Shown piece after piece: positions 8,295-17,220 of a stretch of DNA of 20,849 nucleotides. The DNA is from Chara braunii. Taxonomy: Eukaryota > Streptophyta > Charophyceae > Charales > Characeae. Location of the stretch: positions 34,579 to 55,427 of the forward strand of contig BFEA01001130.1 of assembly GCA_003427395.1 (NCBI GenBank). The letters run 5' to 3'. Below the pieces are notes generated by a model that saw only the letters and a program-made list of their open reading frames with translations, was not told the origin of the DNA and searched no databases. How positions within the stretch are numbered: the first letter of the stretch is position 1; every line of letters begins with the position of its first letter. Both the position numbers and the translations under genes were made by a program.

Positions 8295-10300
8295 ATGGTT
8301 GAGACCCGTAGTGGGATAGACACTAGCACCTACACAATGGAGCAGCAAGAAAAGATGGCCGCCTTAACGAAAGCGAACAAGGAGAGGAAGGAGCTCTTGA
8401 TGCAGGAGAAGTTAAAGGCGATTGCAGAAGAGCAGGCGGCAAAGATGAAGAAGTTAGAGGAGGAGATGAAGAGAGTTCAACAAGAGGAGGAAGAGAGGAG
8501 AAAGGCTGCTGAAGCAGAAGTAGCAGCAGAAGAAGAAAAAGAGAGAATGAGGATTGAAAGTAGCGAGGGGCGTAGTGGCACGAAGAGGGATACAGATGCA
8601 TCGATGGAGAAAAAGATAAGTGAGTGGGTTGCTAATTTATCATTGGGAGAAGACGAGGAGGCGGAGTCGTATGTGACTCCGGATGAGAGGGATGCGCTAG
8701 CCAGTGAGCTAACAGCAATGGCAAATCCTATGGAACGGCGGGAAAGGGAGGAGGAGCAGAAGTTGGTGTGGAAGTTAAGGATGAAGAGGGAGAAGAAGAG
8801 GAGAGAGGAAGTGAACAAACTGACCGCAAAGGTGGCAAAGGTGCAGGAGTGTAGGAAGGAAGTGTTGGCCCAGCCAGATGACAAGGCCGAGTGGGATAAG
8901 GTGTTGGGCTACCTAGAGGTTCGGAGCACCGCATGGATGGAGGAGCGCCAAGCGAGGTGGAGCCAAGAGGTAGCACTGAGTGCCATGCGGTCGGGATTAA
9001 GAGACTTTGCGCGCGAGATCATCACCCACATTGGGGGCGAAGTCAGGCAATTGAGGGACAATGTAAGGAAGTTCTGTGAGGGCGCTATTGAGGGTGCCAA
9101 AGCAATAGCTGCTGTAGAGGGCGAGGGCAGACCCCGTAAAGAGCCTGTAAAGCTCAAGTTCCAAACGCATACGGGTGAAAGAAGGAGGAGAACTTTGACA
9201 ACTGGGACGCCAGTGTCAATAGTTACATATATTTACAGCACATCCTGTCAGAGGAACAAGTCCTCGTGGCCTTCCAGGCCCTTAAGGATGAGGCGACTAG
9301 TTTTGCCAGGTCCCTTGCGCGCGCAGCCGGTTGTGAAAACAACCTGGTTGCATGTTCAAGAGTCACCCCCCTTCCTCAATTCTTTAAGCTCCTGAAGGAG
9401 CGATTTGCAGACCCAATGAGAGGCGTTCTCGCCTCTGATAAGTTACAAACGACAGTGGAGGAGTGCAAGGGCACTCAAGGGTACAATGGACGACTTGGTA
9501 GTCGTCCCAGACCATGGGGTCACTGAGCCCCACTTGGTTCAGTTATTTTATTGTGCCATGCCAGACGCCCTACGTGGGCATTTCTTTGACAAGTCTCAAC
9601 AGGCCGGCATCACTTGTGAGGCATTGAGTAGAGAAGTCGTCCTGTATGAATCGAAGTCCATGCCAGTTACCACTTTCTGGCACAGGGACTTAGACAAGGG
9701 AAAGAAGTGGAAAGGCCTACCATCTCAGGCCAGGTGAGGGCCAAGGATCACATGATCCTTACCTTAGAGGAAGGTGGTACTGATGAGCTCCGATACAGTC
9801 AGATTGAGTGGGGCCTAGAGGAAGAGGACAGTAGCGTGGGACAAGGGAGGTCTTATGCTGTTGTCGCGGCTGGAGGGAGGCCGCCAGTTAGGGGAGGAGG
9901 CTAGGGCCAAAGGGGCCAGGCCATGGAAGGCCGAGGACGGGGCGCACAGGGGGTTGGCGGACAGGGAAACCGCCAAGTGGGAGGTAGGGGTCAAGGTCCC
10001 CCGCCAAATCGCCAAGGTTCTACTCGGTCCCAACAGCGACGAGGTGGAAGGGCACCTCAAGGAGGATGGCACCCAAGCTTGCCACAGGGCAGGCCCTGGG
10101 AAGATTTGGGCTTGGACGAGCACATATGGCAGGAGCGCGTGGACCAGGGTCAGTGCATACTCTGTGGTGACCCGGCCCATGTCATTAAATTTTGTCCAAA
10201 GTATAGACAGGCCCATTGGGCTGCCAGTCAAAAGGCAGCCGCCAGTAGGGGTTGCAATTGCCCCTACTTCAAGGCCAAGTGGAGAAGGGAGCGCGCGTGA
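8295..10300 (+). pseudogene. gag: Element A gag (broken), with N-terminal coiled coil and CCHC knuckle
   Basis: The ATG at 8295 sits in a strong context (CACCATGG) and opens a long frame. Residues about 20-90 and 150-190 are Glu/Lys/Arg-rich heptad-like helices, an unusually long coiled-coil start for gag. A frameshift near 9175 moves coding to another frame with NFDNWDASVNSYIYLQHI and LKDEATSFARSLARAAG (capsid-like). A second shift near 9450 leads to MDDLVVVPDHGVTE and LRGHFFDKSQQAGIT. A third near 9712 leads to ERPTISGQVRAKD. A TAG at 9902-9904 follows, then a Gly/Arg/Gln-rich stretch and the knuckle CILCGDPAHVIKFC (CX2CX4HX4C, 10154-10195). The frame ends at TGA 10298-10300. Traces of gag-like sequence (PMAEVAGP) may continue to about 10345. 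Gag would form the particle and bind RNA. Three shifts and one stop make it non-functional. Confidence 0.9.
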
Positions 10301-10408
10301 ACAGGACACTCCCACCCCACATGAGCCTATGGCAGAGGTTGCAGGCCCGTGCTTAGCTAGCTGTCCAAAGACCGCTTGTGTTAGCGTCCCTCTAGGCACG
10401 TTGTCGTA

Positions 10409-10447
10409 CCAAATACCCTTACACGGGTATTTGGCGTGTTTTTTTGT
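10409..10447 (+). repeat. Perfect 10-bp hairpin followed by a T run
   Basis: CCAAATACCC (10409-10418) pairs with GGGTATTTGG (10425-10434) around a six-base loop. A run of seven T begins a few bases later. It lies close to the estimated left end of the insertion. It resembles an intrinsic terminator, but the setting is eukaryotic. Confidence 0.6.
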
Positions 10448-11569
10448 AAGTTGCACTGGAGCAGCCCCGTCCGCCCGACTGCGCGAGTACGGAAGAAAAG
10501 ATAAAGCCCTCGCCTGGGTAAGTGGCACATGCGGGGTATTGACGGCAGGGTGCAACCATGCGTGGCCTAGGTATGCGCGGCGTCGCAGGCCAGCGGGACG
10601 TGCAGCCCCTCGTCCCCTTAGTTTTTGTGTTCCTCAACTTTTATTATCTTTACACGTTGATATTTTTGTTATTATTATTATTCCTACCTTTATTTTGTGC
10701 CTTCGACGCGGTAATCGGCTCTGAGGCCGACGTCGGGACCGACACGCCTGGCTCCGTTACGGTATTGTCGGGCACGGATGGCCGTCACGGCAGTCGATGA
10801 CCTTGAGCACGGGACAAGCCAAGGAATTCAACGTGCGTGCGAGCCAGCGGGCAAATTACGCCGCGAGGCGGAAGGGACCGGGGTGGCGTGGGGCCTGTTG
10901 CAGATGTCCAATCCACTGACAGCGGTCTGCGGTGAGAAGTTGAGTGTGAGCACACCTATTTGGTCGCGCAAGAGAGTGAACCGTGCCCGAGAGCAGTGGG
11001 TTGAAGGCGGTCTGGGTTGTTGTTGGGAGATCGCAGCGGCGCCACGACAAGTTGCGGATCGTAGAGAACCCCTTTCCGCTTCGGCCTTCGAAATTCTCAT
11101 TTGTATTTTTTGCTGCTATCAACAAGGTCTGCGCCGGGACCTGCCTTACTAAGGCTCACATTGTAGGCCGGCAGCGGGCCTGCATTCTCCTGCCCACCAA
11201 AGGGGCGGAGCCGTGGAGGAAGCGCTTAGGTTGAACGCTGCAGCGGTATTGAGGGGATCTTATGGGCAGGGCTTATGCCCAGAGGTACCAGGGCTAAGCG
11301 ACAAGGGACACTAAGGGGAGGCGACTGGCTGCAGATAAGGGTAGGCTGGAATGCAGCTACCACCGAGAGCAAAATCGGGCCCCTTGGCCCAAGTTCACGT
11401 TGTGGGGATCGCAGATAGGCAACACCCTCGTTTCTTTGGTCGTCGCAACCAACAGCTCGACCGACGGCCGAGTTCAGACTGCACAAAGGCATTGTGGGAC
11501 TGCGGTCTACTGGAGGCAGCGGAATAACGGGCACTAAGGTAGGCTACGGGCGCGGCCGAAGGTGGGGTG
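10448..11569. other. Non-coding stretch of the insertion
   Basis: No gene recognised. There is a short TTA-rich tract near 10640-10690 and otherwise GC-rich sequence. Open frames up to about 120 codons occur on both strands but show no family features. Confidence 0.5.
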
Positions 11570-12180
11570 AACCCGGGCGACTTAGTGCGTCGGGTGCATG
11601 TAGAAAAGAAACAAGCTATGGAGGAAGTGAGTGGGGGAGTAAAAAGTGAATGGTTCGCCCGATTCTCGACAGAATCGGGCAAACCAAGACTCGAATCCAT
11701 GGTGGAGTGAGTGAGGGAAGAAGGAAAAACGGATAGAAAAGTAGATCTCGCTCGTTTCTTAGCGAAAACGAGCGCGAGAAGAGGCAATTTCGGGGCTTCA
11801 GCCCCTGGCGAGTTCATTGGTCATGTTAGTTTTAGTGTTAGACTAGTAGAAAAGAGGTTAGTGAGGAAACGAGGTGCGCCGAGACATGGTGGAGTGAGTG
11901 GGCGAAGAAGGAAAAACGGATATCTCCCTCGATCCTCGACCATAACGAGAGAGGGAGGAGTCGTTTTGGGGGTTTTAGGGGTGGGCGACACCATATCCGA
12001 GGTCGAAATTAGTAAGAAGTTAGTGTAAAGGGAGGTAGTAGGAGAACGGGGTGCGCGGTGGTGCCAAAAACGAGGGAATGGGGAAAACAAGAAAACGGAC
12101 AAGTCACCCGTTCCTCAATGGAGTGCGACGATCTAAGACCTGATTTGGGGGTTTAGATAAGTGGCGAACACGATGGCGAG
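11570..12180 (+). repeat. Diverged tandem repeat of about 170-186 bp, with a hairpin in several copies
   Basis: Landmarks GGTGGAGTGAGTG and GAAGGAAAAACGGAT recur at about 11700 and 11886, with weaker relatives starting near 11570 and 12056. After the purine-rich start, three copies carry a hairpin with a different stem: 11651-11666 with 11671-11686 (15 of 16 pairs, loop CGAC), 11747-11757 with 11766-11778 (11 pairs, two-base bulge), and 11924-11930 with 11951-11957 (7 pairs). A segment like GGCAATTTCGGGG or GTCGTTTTGGGGG follows. Confidence 0.7.
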
Positions 12181-12551
12181 CTCGGATTTTGAGCTAAGTG
12201 GGTAGTTTTCGGGTTGCAAGGTGTGATAGCTGCGCAAAGAGATGGTGGGGTATCGTCAATGTACGTAGCCGTGTTTTAGGGGCGGATTCAACTTTTTCTC
12301 TTTTTATTTTTCTTTCTTTTCTTTTCTCCCTTACCTCTTCGTTCTTTTTTATTTTCCTGATTTTATTAAACTTACCTATAGAAGAAATGCACCTTTTCGA
12401 GTTCTAAGTGGAAGTTTCATCCCGATTTTGCTCATCCCCGCTGCTTATGCAGAGGGGGGGGGATATGTGGTACAGTCGGACCGCCGTACTTACCTGGCAG
12501 GACTTCCGCGAGGGGCAGCGCGAACGCATGGGCGCTAGGGGCAGGAAGGGC
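12181..12551. other. Non-coding stretch with polypyrimidine tract
   Basis: A long T/C tract at about 12286-12352 is followed by AT-rich sequence and a G9-10 run near 12453. The open frame at 12198-12407 translates mainly to low-complexity hydrophobic residues from the tract and is not considered a gene. Confidence 0.5.
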
Positions 12552-12924
12552 GCAGAGTCGGAGGAAGAGGCACTCGCCTGACGGTTAGAGCGGGGCAGGC
12601 ACATCGAGGTGGGGGCCATCCGGTTCGGATGTCTGTGTTACCTGCAAGTGATGACGGATGGTTGTCGGGGTGACTCCCTAGCTCAATAGGTTGGCTACCT
12701 TATCACTGGGGCCTTGTGCTCCGCTCCGCAGGTCGCGGAGTCGAAGGAGGAAGAGTCACTCGCCTGACGATTAGAGCAGGGCAGGCACATCGAGGTGGGG
12801 GCCATCCGGTTCGGATGTCTGTGTTGCCTGCAAGTGATGGCGGATGGTTGTCGGGGTGACTCCCTGGCTCAATAGGTTGGCTACCTTATCGCTGGGGCCT
12901 TGCGCTCTGCTCCGCAGGTCGCCG
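12552..12924 (+). repeat. Tandem duplication of 186 bp (two copies)
   Basis: Copy one is about 12552-12737 and copy two about 12738-12924; CACTCGCCTG is at 12571 and 12757. They differ almost only by transitions (for example ACGGTTAGAGCGGGG against ACGATTAGAGCAGGG) plus a three-base indel near the start. No coding sense was found. Confidence 0.9.
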
Positions 12925-14040
12925 ACCTGCGGGTCCGCTTGCCCTGTTATCCCCTGCAGTTGCTGTTGCTTGGCTATGAAGAGTTCGTAACCGTGCCTTC
13001 CAAGCCACGGCTTGTACTTTTGAGGTCAGGGCCGGTGGACCGTGCATCTTGCTAAGTGAGAACTAGCAGTGGGCCGCAACAAGGTGAAGGGGTGAGCTAA
13101 AGGTCGGGTTGCAGCGTCGACTGTTATGGAGCCCTGGAGCTGGCAGTGTATCTGCCTATAGGTTGAATGGAGGGCGGAGTTCGATTTCGACTCAGTTGTT
13201 ACTGCAGAGAGTCACTAGTTTGAATTGCTATGAAAACAGGATTCACAGTGTATGGCGGAGTATGGGGACTGCAGACTGTGTTCGCGGCATGTATGGATGA
13301 GCAGTTGATGGAAGACGAGGCTCCAAGTGCGGTATCCGAGTGGTAACCTGCGTACGGCTGACCTGCCGCCTCCTCCGGTCAGCTCTTAAATGGCTGCTGG
13401 GTTTCGTTGTGCTACTCGCAAGGGTGGACAAATTGTTAAGTTTGTTGGAAGGAAGTCGTGTGGCGAGGTCGGGGGAATCATCAGGGAGTCGACGACTGGT
13501 GTTTGACTTCAGTTGGATCGGATTGTTGTTGCGACTGTGGCCACCATAGCGGCGCCCTCAGGCGAGTGAAGGTATCAAGGCCCTCTCCTGAGAGTTGAGT
13601 TGTCCCCCTCCCGTATCTCGAGAGTCTAAAACCCCTCATTCTATCTTTTTAACTCTCAGTCTAATCCTGTTCTGAGAGGAAGGCGGCAGGCGGGATTGCA
13701 ACCCGTAGGACCGCAGCAAGACTCTGTGGGGAGTCAGCCCACCGATTGCGGGAGCTCTGCCGGAACTCAGGAGAAGTTCTGGAGGCAGGGAACTGAAAGG
13801 TAACCATTGCTTTCCCTCTATAAACCCAAATTATAGCGCCTATCTGTATCCCCTGTTACGTTTTGACTAAGTATACTGCATGCATCCCTACTTTGACTTT
13901 CACTTTGACTTTCAGGACATAATCAAGCTAACTAAAGGAATGAATGTGCAATGTCAGTTTTAGTTCCTTTGTTTGACTGAAAGCAGATTGTGGGGTTGCA
14001 TCTGGGGGAAGGGTGGGGGGGAAAGTTGTATTGCATGAGG
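12925..14040. other. Non-coding stretch of the insertion
   Basis: No recognisable gene or RNA. Open frames are under 75 codons. The sequence becomes more AT-rich after 13800, leading into the hairpin families that follow. Confidence 0.5.
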
Positions 14041-14455
14041 TTGACTGGCTCAACCAAAGGCTGGATCAGTTCCATAAGTTTGGGAAGGCCCAATGCTATG
14101 TTTATTTTTGGATTGCTTGGAGGACCAGACATGTTCCTTAAGTTTGGGTGGTCCGGTTGCTCTGATTTGTGAGGGTTGCTTGTGGTTGACTTTTCAGGAG
14201 CCAGTCAAATCCATAAGTTTGGGTAGTCTGGCGGCCTTGTTTACTTTGGGTTTCTGTGAGTTTCTTTTTTGCTTTAGCTTTAAGAGAATGAACCAGGCGA
14301 AGGACCAGACAAGTTCCATAAGTTTGGGTGGCCTTGGTCCAATGCCTCGCACATGATGGAACCTGAAGGGTATAACTTGGCTATATTCTATTATTATATT
14401 ATCTATGAACAGGCTAGTCAGACAGGGTTCCATAAGTTTGGGTGGTCTGACTATA
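14041..14455 (+). repeat. Five copies of a CCATAAGTTTGGG core, four flanked by copy-specific inverted repeats
   Basis: The core TCC(A/T)TAAGTTTGGG starts at 14071, 14135, 14210, 14315 and 14429. Four copies sit between complementary arms that differ from copy to copy: GGACCA/TGGTCC (14122-14127 with 14149-14154), GCCAG/CTGGC (14200-14204 with 14228-14232), GGACCA/TGGTCC (14302-14307 with 14335-14340), and TAGTCAGAC/GTCTGACTA (14415-14423 with 14445-14453). The first copy has no clear stem. A constant loop with changing but paired stems suggests the fold is selected or was generated as a unit. Confidence 0.8.
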
Positions 14456-14714
14456 GCTTATCACAAACTATTGTTTGTCCAAGTTGACTTGGGTTGGTGA
14501 GAGTACTTACCTTTGTGGTTTGGCCTGCATGTGACTGAGTGAGACTACTACTTAGTTTAAGTTTCAATTTAATAGGTAGTTGCTTTAGTTGCTCGTCACG
14601 TGCTAAAGCCATATGAGTTAGTCTCAAATTCCGACATTTTCTGAGCTTAAGTTTTTTTTACTTAGATCAATTTCTGCTTTTTCAGGGATCTTTTATTTAT
14701 ACTTGGTCTTGTAT

Positions 14715-14990
14715 AAATTTTGGTAAGCTACTTTCTCTACGGGAAGCGCTGCCGAAATTTCTACAAATCCAACTTTTCAAAAGTTCAACTTGTCTGATTT
14801 TTTTATGCCTGGCTTAGTAAAAATTTGGGAAGTCTGCTTTTCTAAAGGGAGTGCTGCCCAAATTTTTGCTAATTCAGGGAGTTAGACAAAATTTGACTTT
14901 CAAGGGTTGAAGATTATTTTTAGTTTCGTATTTAGGCTGATATAAATTCTGAGGCGACACTTTTCCTACGGGAAGCGCTGTCGAAATTTT
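14715..14990 (+). repeat. Three copies of a second hairpin family (AAATTT...CTACGGGAAGCGCTG...AAATTT)
   Basis: Copies lie at 14715-14760, 14819-14867 and 14944-14989. Each has an AAATT start, a pyrimidine-rich middle, a conserved part like CTACGGGAAGCGCTG, and an AAATTT end. Copy two has a perfect 11-bp stem (14819-14829 with 14857-14867). Copy one pairs AAATTTTGG with CCGAAATTT, including one wobble. Copy three pairs CGACA with TGTCG around an inner TTCC/GGAA. Confidence 0.75.
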
Positions 14991-15025
14991 CTTCGTTTAG
15001 AGGAGATAGATTATATTTTGACAGG

Positions 15026-15034
15026 TGGCGACTC
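15026..15034 (+). other. Possible second primer binding site, tRNA-Arg type
   Basis: TGGCGACTC follows CA (15022-15023) by two bases, the usual spacing after an LTR end. The word matches the first nine bases of the tRNA-Arg primer site known for long-LTR Tat/Ogre-type elements; the next bases fit poorly. If real, 15023 is the end of a 5' LTR belonging to the inserted element. No second LTR copy was found, so this stays tentative. Confidence 0.35.
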
Positions 15035-16689
15035 TGGCGATCCACCCTATATGGGGAAGATTCGGTCATAGGTCTACCTTTCTTTGGGCACTGACTTAGA
15101 GATAGACAGGCTTGGTTATCAAGAGAATCTTGAGTGAGAACATGTCATGGGGATTTGATCTCCATACATTGACAATTTAGCTTGGGGATTGACCTGTCGT
15201 ATGATACAAATCTTCTTTTGGACATTCGATCCAGAATTTGAATAAAGTTTCAACTTAATCTTACGAGGATCATCTTCTGTTATCACTAATAACAAGTCCG
15301 TTGATTGGTCGCCGACTTGTCGGCTCACGTCACAACTTTGCTTATGCCTGTACCTCAACTTGGTTGCCTTAGCCCTGAGATGTAATATGTTTCTTTGAGG
15401 ATTTTAACCGGATTTCTTTTAAATGGCCATTATAAAGAACTTATGAGATTTATGGAAAGTTGAGCTATGACTGGGGCTTAAGTATGTGAGGCGTGGTGTG
15501 AGTTACAGGGAAAAGTAAAGTTGACCACATTGGTGTGTGGCAATGTGGTTGTTTGTGTGTGCCTGTGTTTTATGCAGGTTAGTATTTTGGCGCTTGGTGT
15601 ATGGGCCATACTTTGGAGGCAGTGGGAATGACAACCATCTGATGCACGATCTGCATACCTGATGGGTTTATGTTTCCCCTTCTTTTATTTTATCTCGAGT
15701 TCTCATTTGATTTACGAGTGTTGGATGTCTATTTATTTACTGATTGAGTTTGCTTATTAATTTTGATAGTTGGACGTTGTAGTCCGTGGCAACCGTCAAA
15801 GTCAAACCCCTTGACTTCTTTCCAGATCCTTGATGATAGAGCTAGTCTCAAGGGCCATAAAAGACGACTGCCACCACAGGTATGAGCCTGTGTACCACCC
15901 ACTCTCCGCAAGGTACAAAAGAGGGTGTGGTTTCCAACCGCACTTGGCGGTTGTCCAACGTCGAGAGATCAGTCCCTCAAGGCGCGTGTCAGCCGACACT
16001 TGAGTGTCGAATGCGACCCTGGAGATTAACGACGACCGCATAAGAATGGGTACTACACAGTACGCCATCATTGCGACTGCTTGCGTATGCTTGCATTGCG
16101 AGTCGATATGATATATGATTTAGCCCTGCGTCTGCGCGGTTTTGTACTAAATCTCCTGCGTGTCGTCTATCCGATTTCCGCATCGGAGAGTTATGGGATG
16201 GCTACTAAGGGACTAGGAATGTTGTCGCGTTGTTTGTGTTGAGTCGTTTCATGTATGCGTATGTCTGTGTGTGTTTTTATTTTTATGTCCTTTATAGTGG
16301 CGTGCGCGTGGTGTGTGGGATGCGTCCTAGTCGACTGACGACATGTCTCGCTTGGGACTTCAACCCCCCAAGATGTCGGTTCGCGTGCGGGTCCGATAGA
16401 GTGTACTACCACGCGTACCCCTTATGCTACAGCGAACGAGAAACGCCCTCGGCTGGTCCACCTCTGCGATTGCAGCTGATAAGTTTTCGTATTGTGGACT
16501 GGTAGCTCGACGGGGATACGCCCACCGAAGGGAGGTAACAACTCCTGTAAGGTGGAGGTAAGTCGTGCCTCGCGTAGGCCCTATCCTGTCGTAGGGGCTC
16601 GCGAGAGGTATGGCTGGCGCACTCGGCCGGAGCAGCTTGTGGAAGCTCCAACTCCTGCGTGACGTGGCCGGGAGGGTCCCGCGCTGCCC
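15035..16689. other. Non-coding stretch of the insertion with scattered hairpins
   Basis: No protein family recognised. Perfect stems occur at 15524-15532 with 15541-15549 (ACCACATTG/CAATGTGGT), 15935-15941 with 15947-15953 (CAACCGC/GCGGTTG), and 15994-16000 with 16003-16009 (CGACACT/AGTGTCG). A GT-rich block lies near 16255-16320. Confidence 0.5.
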
Positions 16690-17220
16690 TATGCAGTGTC
16701 GGACCGATGCGCTCGACAACGTCCCTCACAGGCGTGGCAGAAGAGTTAAAAGAGAGAATGCTCGCCTGGGCCAAAATAAAGAAGGAGAGTAAGGGACAAC
16801 TGATTTTGGTAGATGTAGAGGTGTTTAGAAGCAGAGTAGGGGCCCTTATAAACACACAGGGGCCACCCGTAGTTATATTAGCCGCAGGGCGCGAAAGAAG
16901 TCGAAGTTAGTATTAAAAGTCCAACAGTTAGCAGACCCCATAGTCAATGTCCTCGCAGACAACCGTACAATGCGAGTTGAGAACTACGTAGAGGGAGTCC
17001 AGGCGTACTTTCACCTAGAGAAGGATAAAAGGTGGAGAAAGTTCTCCATTCCCGAACTCTCCTTGTACAGGATGACCTTCCTTTCGACATGGTGTTAGGA
17101 ATGGATTGGGGAGAGGCGGGAGGGGCCACACTCCATTTGAGAGAACATGTGTAGGCTCCCTAGCCTATCAAGCGAGGTTAAGACTGCCTGCCTCTTTCAT
17201 GTGTCAGGTGTATAGCACTC
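16690..17220 (+). pseudogene. pol: Element A aspartic protease region (broken)
   Basis: Coding resumes with LTGVAEELKERMLAWAKIKKE and the protease strand ILVDVEVFRSRVGALINT. The expected D-T-G centre is altered: Asp is Asn (codon 16851-16853), and two extra bases (CA, 16857-16858) separate it from the GATRSYISRRA continuation in another frame. That frame carries VQQLADPIVNVLADNRTM. A further shift near 17055 gives LLVQDDLPFDMVLGMDWGE, the usual hydrophobic end motif, closed by TAG at 17152-17154. Protease would cut the polyprotein in the particle. This copy cannot be active. Confidence 0.82.

Larger units (their letters stand above)
10346..16689. mobile_element. Unclassified ~6.3 kb sequence inserted between gag and protease of element A
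   Basis: In related elements the knuckle and protease are close together; here they are more than 6 kb apart. No RT, integrase, transposase or other family is recognisable in this interval, and open frames are short. It holds several families of repeats, many with inverted repeats, and a possible primer site at 15026. The ends are estimated only from where gag-like and protease-like coding stops and starts. I could not find a target duplication, terminal repeats or matching LTRs. Likely options are a truncated long-LTR element, a non-autonomous element, several nested insertions, or an assembly join. Confidence 0.6.

Noticed and set aside
8323-9157. Several minus-strand open frames rich in Ser, Leu and Pro
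   Set aside because: They mirror the Glu/Lys-rich coiled coil of gag on the other strand.
9815-10724. Long open frames on both strands (246 and 289 codons) over the gag 3' part
   Set aside because: They overlap the Gly/Arg-rich gag tail and CCHC knuckle in other frames; GC-rich low-complexity sequence leaves such frames open by chance.
12198-12407. Small hydrophobic membrane protein (69 codons)
   Set aside because: The hydrophobic stretch is simply the translation of a T/C-rich tract; no family or conserved start context is seen.
14041-14990. CRISPR-like array
   Set aside because: Repeats are unevenly spaced, the arms vary with each copy, there are no cas genes and the setting is eukaryotic.
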